Origin: Porites lobata
Taxonomy: Eukaryota > Cnidaria > Anthozoa > Scleractinia > Poritidae
Direction: 5' to 3'
NCBI GenBank assembly: GCA_942486035.1
Contig: CALNXK010000015.1
Coordinates: forward strand, 2,209,501 to 2,273,500
Length of the DNA: 64,000 bases
The notes under the pieces are model-generated. The model was not told where the DNA came from, ran no database searches, and worked only from the letters and a program-made list of their open reading frames with translations. The stretch's first letter is position 1. The number at the start of each line of letters is the position of its first letter. The position numbers and the translations under genes were made by a program. Positions 39,801 to 51,899 of the stretch are shown here, piece by piece.

Positions 39801-42800
39801 ACATTCGCGGGTAACAATTCACTGTTACCCTCTGACAACATAGATTTTTGCAATGATTCCCTCAGAGATTTTGGCGGGAAACAGTTTCATTGTTAGATGT
39901 TATGTGACCTCGAAGTAACCAATGAGAGCGCGCGCTGTTAGGAAGAAATTTCCAGCTATATAACAAGCGCAAATGTTTCCCTGATGTCAAACGACGTAGG
40001 GGTGCTTAACTTTTGCTAAGTAATGCGTTTGCTTATGTAATTAGCCAATTGTATCATGAAACAAGAGCACGACCACTGATTAATAAACTGGTTGCCACAA
40101 AAACTTCATAGCGATAAGGATCAGACTGAATTCACATAAATTTTATTCAGAAATATTTTCTAGATTTTATTATTATCATTATTATTTTGATTTCTTAACC
40201 TTTTGGTAGCTCGTTTTTACGTCGAGCGTTTCTGATCCACGGTAACCAGTTAGGCAAAACTACAGAGCCATGTTTTTCCACAAGACAGCAGGCTTCATTT
40301 CTAATTACTTTATAGTTTCAAACTAAAGAATCATTCATGTGGCACAAACTTGTCAATTCAAACTTATCATCTCGTACATGACTCTGCAAACTGCACTGCT
40401 CTCTCATAAGCTTCGCCATTCGGTCCCATGAAGTCATTTGTGGCATTGTTGTCCATAAAGCCACACAGCCCCTCGGTATGTCCTTTGTACGCAACAGTTG
40501 GAGCGTACAGAACATTCAAATATTGCCTTCCCATAGTGCGGCTGTGTTTAACATCAATGGTAACCGTGACACCTAAAAAAATAATTGAGGTGTACAATAA
40601 AAACTGAGCGGGACGTTTTGGGTTTAATTGAACGTCTACCTCGCGCAATACTCGTCAAAAATCTTGAAACACTTGTGTGCGTTTCCCCTTCTCCAATGTT
40701 GATTTGGGTATTACAGTCACGGTCTCAGAGTGCTCCAAAATACGCGTGGCTCAACATTGGGGAAGGAGAGGGGCACAAAAGAACAAAAGTGCGAAGAGTG
40801 AATGTAAGAAATTTTCGAGAAAATTCAACACAAACGGTGTCTGTTTCAACTACACGAGGAGCCGCAAGGGGTGATATTTTTGCACGGCATCTGGCGGTAC
40901 ATCAAAGAATTTGGAATTGAAGGGCAAATTCCTAGAATATCTTCGCCAGTTAAGCTAGAGAAAAGGTGTTAAAAAACCTCAGGATCCAAAACAACACGTC
41001 AATCAAAACATCACTTGGACCTTTTCGCTAATGAAGAGCTATCACGCGGCTAAGCTTGAATTAGACGTATATTGAAATAGGAACTCGTGTAAATAAAGTA
41101 TCAGAAGTGAGTGGGAATCGCTCCTGGTTAAAAAACTGGTTCACGGGGATATGCATCTCTTCTAGTTAAGAGAAGGGAATCAGAACTGCTTTTCATGCAG
41201 GAACAGGTTTTCTTCGGGCTAACTACAAAACTTCAGCTTATTTCACTCTTGACATTGTCAAAGCGCATTTTGTAAAGATAACTTTTTCCGCTTTATAAGC
41301 TTTTTTTATATTCTATTCCATTAATATTTAACCTCCCTCAAAAAGCCAAATAATATAAATGCTATTGTTAAAAAAAGCGTTTAACCTGTTTTCGTGAATT
41401 CGCTACCCAAAGATCACTATGCTCAAAGGACGGAGCAAAATTTCTAGGGGAGAGGCATTAATTTTTTTTTCCCACGAGGTTACAAAGAGAAAATGCAATG
41501 ATTATTATTAATGTAACCATCAGGTATGTTCTACCCACGAGGTTACAGAGAGCAAATGCAGTGATTATTATTAAATGTAACCATCAGGTATGTTCTACCC
41601 ACGAGGTTACAAAGAGAAAATGCAATGATTATTATTAACGTATCCTTCAGGTATGTTCTACCCACGAGGTTACAGAGAGCAAATGCAGTGATTATTATTA
41701 AATGTAACCGTCAGGTATATTCTACCCACGAGGTTACAAAGAGAAAATGCAATGATTATTATTAAGGTAACCTTCAGGTATGTTCTACCCACGAGGTTAC
41801 AGAGAGCAAATGCAGTGATTATTATTAATGTAACCATCAGGTATGTTCTACCCACGAGGTTACAAAGAGAAAATGCAATGATTATTATTAAGGTAACCTT
41901 CAGGTATGTTCTACCCACGAGGTTACAGAGAGCAAATGCAGTGATTATTATTAAATGTAACCGTCAGGTATATTCTACCCACGAGGTTACGGAGAGAAAA
42001 TGCAATGATTATTATTAAGGTAACCTTCAGGTATGTTCTACCCACGAGGTTACAGAGAGCAAATGCAGTGATTATTATTAATGTAACCATCAGGTATGTT
42101 CTACCCACGAGGTTACAAAGAGAAAATGCAATGATTATTATTAACGTAACCTTCAGGTATGTTCTACCCACGAGGTTACAGAGAGCAAATGCAGTGATTA
42201 TTATTAATGTAATTATCAGGTATGTTCTACCCACGAGGCTACAAAGAGAAAATGCAATGATTATTATTAACGTAACCGTCAGGTATGTTCTACCCACGAG
42301 GTTACAGAGAGCAAATCCACTGATTATTATTAATGTAACCATCGGGTATGTTCTACCCACGAGGTTACAGAGAGCATGCAAATGCAGTAACAATTATTAG
42401 ATTTTAGTGCAACTATCAGGTTGAATTCCTCTATTAAAAGAGGTTTTTGATAGGGTTAAACAAGTTTGGCTTTCATGAGTTTCAAGGTGCAAGAAATTAT
42501 CAGTATAATTATAGCACACAAACATTGTCATCTAATTTTTCGCACGTAGCCGGAATGAGTCAAGAAATGAAGCATATATAACGAAAAATCGTCCCCAGAT
42601 GATCTCCATATTAAGTAAATTATACTAAACGTTGCGAAAGAAATTATTGTTTGTATCTGTCTTATCCATCGTAAAAGCGAGGGGTCATCGCATGACACCC
42701 GGTATATTAAACGGAGGTAATACTCACGGGTTTCACGAGTTGTATGCACTATTTTTCGCCGAGAAACAAATTTAAACTTCAATTCTTACCTTACAGTAGT

Positions 42801-45254
42801 CCGTTCTTTTACCTTGCATTCGACAACAAATCTGTTTAAGGCGAACAAAGCGATTCCGGCACTCTTCTTTATGATGAGTAGCAAGCCGCAGGAACTGAAA
42901 CCACTTGGCTGAAGTAAAATCCACCGATATGCACGGCATTCTCACTACAAATATAAACAAACGTCGCGGGGAAAAAAAGACAAGGAGGAAAAACTGCCAG
43001 ATCTTCGCCTCGGCAATGTATTCCAGCTATCATGCCAGCGTATCTCCAGAAGGTGGACTCGAAGTGGGACAAACCTTGTGATTTTTTTTAGAAGCCCTTT
43101 GCGCGCAAACTAATTTATTCTGGCGCGAAATGAAGATTAACAATATGTATACTGAAATCTAATCCACGACAAGAAGATTTTCGCACTCTAGCGCGACATA
43201 TTAAATGGCTATTTTTACAAGTACGCGGAGAAAGTGGTCCACTAGTTTAACTTTTTTAAGATGAATTTACTCCACAAAAGCAAAATGAAATGTTTTATCT
43301 CTATGTTGTTTACGTGCCTGATTAGAAGGCAGAGGTAAATTCATCATACAGACCCCATCAAAATGAAAGTACACGAATGAAACGGAATAAGTCTGGGACG
43401 GTTTAGTTTCTACTCAGCAGCTTCTTTGCTTCTATAACAAAAATTTAATGTTGCAGTCTGTTTTAAACGTTGGCATATCAACGCGCACAGTCACTGAATG
43501 AAAACAACAGTCACGATCACGTTCTTCGAAACCGACCAGACGCGCGCGACCTACCACTGTTATGGTAAGCAATTATCCTGAAGGTGTTAATGTTCCCGTG
43601 ACAGTCTTCGCACTGAAGGTGTAAATGGTAAACCGAACGGTCGCTTTGATCATCAGAAAGACCTGTCAACTTTGATGTTTTAACTGATTAAATTACGGGA
43701 CAGAAATTTAACTGCATGCGGCTCCTCGTGTGTGACGATGACGGTGACGGCAAAAAATAGCGTCAAAAAAGGCAATGGATTTATTAGGCAAAGCAACCAT
43801 TCTCCATGGGCATCACGCTTTTTGCTACATATCTTTAATTTGCCGTCACTGTGCACACGAATAGGACGTTAAACTTTCTTTTTCTACGTTTTACCAGGGA
43901 CGTAAACACGACACGAAGATTTTCGCTGTTTTTTAATTTTTTGAGCTTCGATACTGCCTTATGAATTCCACACTAGGACAACTGGCCAATATTTGACAAT
44001 TTGAATGAGGTGGAATTATGGCGATGAAGATTGAAACAGCACGATCTCACTTTTTCAGTGACCTTTTCTAGCGCTGCCGTCGCCGTGGTGGTTGCATGCT
44101 TACAAGCTCCATATTCCTTGGTTGCATCACGGACCTCCCAAGGACGGAATTTCTTACGGGTATAATTGGGATCAAATTACCATTGTTTCAAACAATTAGG
44201 TTGAACAGTATGTTCCACGGTATGCTAACGATTTCAACATGACATCCTCGATTCCACTCTCATCAATACATTTTTAAATGCAAGTCTGAAGTTAGGAAAT
44301 GATTCCCGAGAATACTTGCCTGATTCGTATTCCAGCGAGATGAGAACAACGCTGTTCTCTTCTTCTTCAAATGTGAAACGTACTTGACGATCAAGCAAAA
44401 CCGAGCCGTTGTTTATCTCAATAGGTCGTGATGAGTTATCCGTGACATTTATTAGGATTCCATCCACTCTGTTTAACAACAAGGAAGCACCATACAGTGA
44501 CATTAGCAGCTTGCAAAGTTTTTAGTGCTGAAAAATATTTCATCGGACATTGAATCCTCTAGAATATTGCTGTAAAACAAACAAACAAACAAAAAACAAG
44601 GCAAAACAAAGCAAAACAAAATACGCTATCAATACTTAACAGTCATCTCGTTTGTGTTATGTTAGTAACATACCTAACGATGGGAGAATCACGAGGTCTG
44701 TCGGTTTTGATCGTCATGACTGTTAATAGGCTGTGGCCAGCTTTTAGTGCAACTCCTCCTATTAGCGAGGCTCGCTCGTAGTAGAAGAAACGATACTGGA
44801 GTCCAAAGTCATTACGTAGGCTTTTACAGCCCCAGAATTCCCCAATACCAAAAAAGTCGAAATTTACACCTAAAGAAGATGAAATGCAATTAATTCTATA
44901 AAATAACTAAAATAGTACGCGCGCTCTGATTGGCCGAGAGGAGTGTTTGCATGAGAGTATGTAAACATGGTTGTGGCGTCAAGTTGTTTGGCTTTTCACG
45001 TGCTAATCACGCAGGCACGAATTTGAAAAAGTTTTCGAGTTCAAAACCAGTCAATTTTTCTTCGCTTAAGCTGACATTTTAAGCGAGAAAAATCCGTATT
45101 TTGCAAAACAGCTTTTTGCAAAACAAGAACTGATTACGCGTGCAAGACTTCGTGGACAAGATTTTGCGACTGGTAAGAATTTATCTTTTAATCAGTGCCA
45201 TACAAAGAGTTTTGCGTTTTTTTCTCGGGAACGTTACTTTATAAAAGCAATAGA

Positions 45255-45295
<41 letters not shown>

Positions 45296-48200
45296 GAGGC
45301 GTTGGGAGAATTCTCGACGGTTATGTAAACCCTCGACTTCGTCTCGGGTTTTTCATAACTGTCTCGAATTCTCCCAACCCTTCTCATGTTTATATCAGGC
45401 TATGCACACACGGAAAACGTTTTCTATTGCTTAAATAATGTTTACATTTAAGAATGTGTCACCCAAACTTGAGAGAGCGCTGTGATAATTAACAAGTCGA
45501 CCACAATTTTCCATGGTCTACACTCTCATAGACCATAGCTCTCGACCAATCAGCGCGCGAGGATTCGCTCAGTTATTGTAAAACAAAGGATGTGCTTACC
45601 ATCTAATGTTTCCAAGTGTGGGTCGCCGCCACTTCTTGCAGATATTCTTTCACAGTATTGACCTTCCCATCCTCCAAAACACTCACATTTGGCGCTGCAG
45701 TTTGGAGCAATGGCAGGTTTTCCATTACCGGAGCAATCTAAAAATGATAAACGTTACTTAATAAGTTGTCAGTTTGACATAAGAAAAACAGAAAAAGAGT
45801 AGAAAAAGCACATACACAAACCAATAGCATCGACCATGCATTGAATTTCCAGACAGGCGAACTACCTCTGTGACGATCACTCGAACCAATCTTACCCCGC
45901 CCGTCACAGAATCAAAACTCTATAAAAGCACAATTGCAAGTGGCAGGGTATGCGGATATTTATTGTGCGACTAATTGCTTTATAAATTGCGGTACTACAA
46001 CTCTTAGAAGGTTAAATTGATTAAATGGCAAACAGGCCACAGTCTGTTTTGTGCCCTATAAGTTAGTTATGTCAGTCTAATTCATAAAGATGATGAGCAT
46101 TCATTTATCATCAAGGTCAATCGGCTCAGGCGACTTTAACTTTCTTTAATATAACATATTTTATATAAAATTAAGAGCCGTATTTCAAAAAATTAAGTGA
46201 GCCAACAGCGTACAGGTAATATTAATATTAAACTTGAACGGTGAAACTGACAATCTTAGATTTGAATTATTTAGCTTAGCTTTACAAATTTTCATGCTTG
46301 ACCACTGTTAGGTACTGCCCAGGGATGGATTGACTAAAATAAGGCAATCCTTTCTTGACCATCAGTCTAACATTTTTGATAGAGGAAAAGTGACAACTTA
46401 CTATGTGCTGTCTTATTATTTTTTTTAAAGTATCAGTTAAAAATGTTTTGTTTTTTCTTGATTACTTTTTGCTCTTAACCCTGTGACGCCCGCTCATTGG
46501 TCGTTTTCGTTCCATATGGAACGACGCACATTTTCCTATCTGAATACATTTAACTTTCAGTTTTACCGTTAAAGAGAAAGATCGCAATAGCCCTTAGCAT
46601 GTGAATGTAGATTAATTGCATCCAGTTAGCAGGAAAATATGCCCCTTGAGTTCCAAGTCTCATTCTTAGCAATGCTTATGCTAACTGGATGAAAACCAGC
46701 CCAACAAGGAGGATTTGACTAAAAATGCGTTTTTTTCGCTACTAACTTCAATCCTGGACAAAAGTCCTTGGGCCAGTGATGCAGTATTCATAATCATTTG
46801 GGCGTCGCCCAAATGGAGTAATCGAGTTCCCTTGTTTTGATTTAAAGTTGCAATAGGCACGCAATAAGTGCGAGCGTAAACAAGCCAAGCGACGGGAATG
46901 TGTGCCGCGCGGGAAACACAGGTAACGCAAGGCAAACACATCGGTAATAGGTAATTTAAATAATTTAAATTCAAATTTTCCCTTTGGAAAATAATCGTCC
47001 TCGCAGCGCACGGTGTGAATGGTTTGGCTTATTGCCAAGAGTTCGGCAATATTTTTGCTCTCAGTTGTCGAGCGCCAAAGAAGATGTCACGCAAAATTCC
47101 ATGATCTCGTGCATGAGTTAATTAAGGGTAACACTGAATGATGCATAATTTCATTGCATATTTTCGGAAAGGAGGTGATTTCTTAAAATCTTACTGAGCA
47201 AAATGACGCCGTAAACAAGTTGTATTCTTTCACGGTCGAACAGTAAAAGGGGCAGAGTCCAACATTTTTACGTGCAAACCGCGATCTATTCAAAACTCTT
47301 GGGTTAATTAGATTAAGTCGTGTTCTCTCATACACGAACCACGAAAGCGGCAAATTCCAAAGCTTTCACGTGGAAACTGCGTGACAATACAACTTTCAGT
47401 AAGGGACTGATCACATGAGCCGGGGAAGAAATGCGCATGAACAGTATGTTACCCGCTGTCCTGTTTCACGCTAGGTTCATTCGCCGGGCCGCCCGGCAAA
47501 CGTGATTACTTGGAAAGTTGCCACCCGGGATTCCTGCATCACAATACTGGGATTCCAGCTAACCGGCCTGGATCGGTTGACATTTAATGGCAAAGTTGAT
47601 TTTTGTTGCGTTTCACTAAGGTGCCGGAATCTCTGCAAAGCGAGCTAGCCCACCCCCACCCCCCCTCCTTCTTCTCAACATCTTCATACCCGCTTCTCAA
47701 TAATAAATGAAACTTTCGCTTTATTCATGTACAAATATTATCCAAAATAAGCGAAAAACAATCCCAAACAGAAAGCCTAACAACGTTTAAAATAAGTACA
47801 AGCATGTTTTCGACTATTGACAAGACTTTTCACAACCACCACTTCATTTCAACAGACTGTAACTACGTTATCCCTTCATAACCATATTAGCCCGTCCACA
47901 ACTACCTCACTGCAACACCTAAACTCACTTTTACCTCCTAAAATAATTTTTTTTGTTACTTTATATTAAATTCTACGAGAAACGATTTTCACTGATTAAA
48001 AAACTACAGCCATTGTATATCGTACCAATTCACGCACAATATAACTCCACGCCTTCCACTTCACGCATTTCTACCAACCCCTAAAACATACAACGCTATT
48101 GCACTACTATCTCATTCCTATTAAATACACATTAAAAAAACTTCACACACGCCTAGTACATCGACAACCAAATATACGCTCCCACAGTGTATTGTTTTCT

Positions 48201-51200
48201 GTAATTTCTCGTTACCCTAATAAAAAATACAGCGCATCCTTTTCGAAATTTTATTGAAATTCTGTCTTCGCGCACCCTACACAATGTTAAAACTAGAAAA
48301 AAAATTCTGGATACATTCGTACAACGTTGTTTGTAGGGTGGGGGAGGGGTAGGTCATGTGTGAATTGAAAAAAATCCCCACAATTGCAAAAGTGTCCAAA
48401 GACTTTTGTCCATGATTGTAGCTGGCGATTACCAAAGGATAAATTCCGATTGATTTCTCGGATTGTCTGCCCGAGCAGTTTCTCTGACTTTGCTCTTTTC
48501 GAAATTGGGCAGACATATCACTAAATGAGGCTGCATATCAACTAATGCGTTGCAAAACAAGAAGTTTAAAAAGTTATAACAGTATGAGATCTAATACTTG
48601 GACTTTCCTCTACATACTTTGATTAGGCCACATGTCAGGCTGTGTACAGTTTGGCCCTGTTCTGTTCCCAGCACAGACATGTTCTCGTCCGCATTCTGGT
48701 CCAGGGATTTTACCATTACTGGAAATTTAAACACAATGAAAATTTGTTTTTGTTAGTTATACTCTTACTCTGCAGTAACTGTTACACTTTTTAATTTACG
48801 TAATTTTACTTAGGGACTGGTCAAAAAGTATAGGGGGGGGGTGGGCCGGAGCAGAGAGGGGGTGGGTCATGAGGTTTTGAGCCTTGTGCAAGGGGTGGGT
48901 CGTGCAATTTGCGGCTAACCTTAGGGGGTGGGTCACCCTATTTTATTACATAGACAAGCACTAACTACTAACGAGACAGTTGACCACACTTGTTATATAA
49001 AACACAGCCAGCTGGAATTATTGCTAAAATACTCACAAACCTGTGGTGCGAGAAAATGCAACGGGTGACAGGCCGCTCATCCCGTGAACCCTTTGTTAAC
49101 CTTTTTTTTTTGGCTCTAACGAGCATGTCCTTTAATGATTTTCCTTTTTTGTAAGGACATGATTGTTGGTTCTTTAAAAATTTATTAAAGTTATGCTTGG
49201 TTTTGTATAAGATTCCATTTTTATTATTCAAGCTTCATTTATTGTAGACACTGAGGGTTGGTATTGTGTCACAAATGGCAATAAATCTTTTTCCTCCTTG
49301 TAGGTTTTGTTTTAGGAGTTTAGACTCGTTTTTGTGAATTTTATTTCTAATAGTAGGTCTTCTCTCAAAGTTTGTGGGTAGCCTCCATCCATCAAGCGTT
49401 TTTTGAATTATTTTTTTCACGCGCTTTTGATCATATTTGCATGGAAAAGGTGCGTTATAAATTTTTAATTATTATTATTAATTATTATTTTCCTCAAAGG
49501 TTGTTTCTGAGGAGTTTTTTCGTAGGATTCTCAAGGCTTCTCCTTTGACAAATCCTTTTTTAACACTTGGAGGGTGAAACGAGGTGAAATGTGTGTGCAA
49601 GAAGGTTTCCGTTTGTTTAAAATGTGTCTTTGCATCAAGGATAGATTTTTTCTTGAATCTTGTGCCTTTGTATACAACTGTGCCTAAAAACGCTGCATCT
49701 CAGTGTCAAATGTTTCGGCCATGAATTTAATAGTTGGGTGATGTCAGTTTGCTTGTTCAATGAAGGCTTCGATGTCTGGTTTACTCATGTCCCATAGGGA
49801 AAAGATATCGTGTATGTAGCAGTTCCAAACTGTTGTTCTAAAGACAGTTTCGCTTAGAGTTGTTGTTTCAATATATGTCATGAAAATATTGGCAAAGGAA
49901 TCAAAACTGCTGTCTTTGTGCCCATTACAGTTCCATGGTTTTGTAGGTAGTGCTTTCCATTGAAGTGGAAGAAATTTTCTTTGAGGATTAATCTAAGAAT
50001 TTCCGGCAAGTAATGTGTAGGAATGGGTTATCTTTGTAGAAATTTTTATATGCGTTGTGACAGACAATTTCAATATACCCTAGTTTTGCTGTATATTTGT
50101 GTCAAGACTCGTAACGTCCATCGAAACAAGAAATGTTCGGTTTTTCACATTTGCCTTTTCAGTGAAAGGTATGATTTCTGTGATTTTGATATTGGTTGTA
50201 GCAGTGTATCAAAAAATTTTGTCAAGCACAGAACAAGGTTGGGCCATCCTCTTTTTATTCTCCGTTTACGATCGTCCGACCGACCCAAATTTTTGGCATT
50301 TTTTTAAAAAAAAAGTAACGACATAGTTACACCATTTTTCACTTGAAATAATTCTTTTAATCTGAAAAATGAGCATAGTAACAGCACAGAGAAAAACAAG
50401 AACACAAACATGAACATTTTTCACAGTATATTTTACATTTTGTTAATCCAAATATGTGAATGTTAACTTTTAACGTTGTCCTGGGGTACCAGGGCCTACT
50501 ATTCTGAGACTTCTTGTGGTTTTTTTTTAAAGTTTTTTTTTTCAATCCGACCGACCGACCCAATATCAGGAAACGCATTCGACGGTAAACGAAGAGAAAA
50601 AAGGGGATGGCCTTAGAGGAAACCAAACATCCATGTTTTAACTAGGGGGTGGGTCATGCAATTTCCAACCTTGCTTTAGGGGTGGGTCAGTCATTTTTGT
50701 GCCGAAGGGAGGGGGTGGGTCATGTGTTTTTTATCAACCACATTTCCAAATGCTCCGGCCCACCACCCCCCTATACTTTTTGACCAGTCCCTTACTCCAA
50801 TAGCTAACAGCAATTAATATTATATAACAATTATTCACCGAAGTGGAGGTGGCTAGTGGTGTCCTCAGCGGACACTGAGTGAATGATAGTTTTAGCATGT
50901 ACTAAAACAGTGAGATAATTGAACTCAAAAATGATGATTTTTAACTCATTTACCGTTGCCAGCGATTGCAATTCTGGCGCGCAATGACCGAACGGCCGCG
51001 GTCGTGGCGTTTTCTTGCCGACCAATAAAACTTTTGAAGGCATTTGTTTAGCTATTGCGGGGAAATTTCTTCGAAAGGAGTTATAAATTCTTTTTGTATC
51101 TAAAATCATTCTGTAAAAAAGACTATTAAATTTAGTTTTAAGCTTATTTATGAACATTTTTAATTTGCATTTGTAAATAAAAAACCTTTTCACAGGTTTC

Positions 51201-51868
51201 ATAGACAAATTCAAGTCAAAAAGACAAAGCTTTACCTGTTAAAACTTCCAAACCGAACTTCGTCACCTTCTTCGTGTATTTCGGGAACAGCTTGTTTGAT
51301 TATTTGTGAAATTTCTTTGTTTGTTACGGTAGCAAACCGGGAAGTCATTTTGCTCGTAACTTTACGCGAGTTTGGCGTCGCTCGCTCGGAGGGACTGGAG
51401 GTGAATCAGTGAATAGTTTTCAACTATCCCCCGATGGGGAGGTGAATAGTGGTGGGGCATATTATACCGAGATGCGAAGCGCCGACGAGGTATTTATTTA
51501 TGTAGCGTTATGAAACGATCCTGAGCGGGATAGTTGTTTTTAGTATTAACCAAATCAGTTGGATAAAAAACAATTAAAAAAAGAACTTTTTGTAATTAAA
51601 GACGTTACTTAGTTGACAGTGTTTCGGAGATCATTTTTTAAGATTTTGTTGCAACTTCAGCAAGAAATTTTTTTTCCACCGACCTGTAAACACCGACATG
51701 CCAAATTTTGTCTCTTTCTAGCTGTTTGCTGATGCAGCTGCTTCATTACCGCTAAAATTTTATCTCGCGAAACTGTCGCGAAACTAGAAGCCATTTTGAA
51801 TAATGTCCCAGAACAGTGAATATCCAAGGATATTCCGAGTTACAGAAGCCAATCAGAACGCGCGAAAG

Positions 51869-51899
<31 letters not shown>

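Larger units (their letters stand above)
48812..50792. mobile_element. Outer TIR element with nested insertions
   Basis: Terminal inverted repeats of about 40 bp: agggactggtcaaaaagtat at the left end and its complement atactttttgaccagtccct at the right. Both ends are followed inward by repeated ggggtgggtcatg motifs. The interior holds a Penelope-like relic and a second TIR element. No transposase is visible, so it is a non-autonomous carrier. Target duplication unclear. Confidence 0.85.

Noticed and set aside
40585..40920. Plus-strand ORF of 111 residues
   Set aside because: Lies mostly in intron with no splice or family support. gtgttgattt/caacattgg-like internal symmetry suggests repeat DNA.
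41670..42400. Long frames on both strands, up to 156 residues
   Set aside because: The 62-63-bp unit array stays open by chance; the frames encode one repeated block and change with unit length.
44310..44320. GT donor at CAA|GTATTC for exon 7
   Set aside because: It breaks frame with exon 8 (and with the cassette candidate) and gives an early stop; the GC donor keeps the VWD domain whole.
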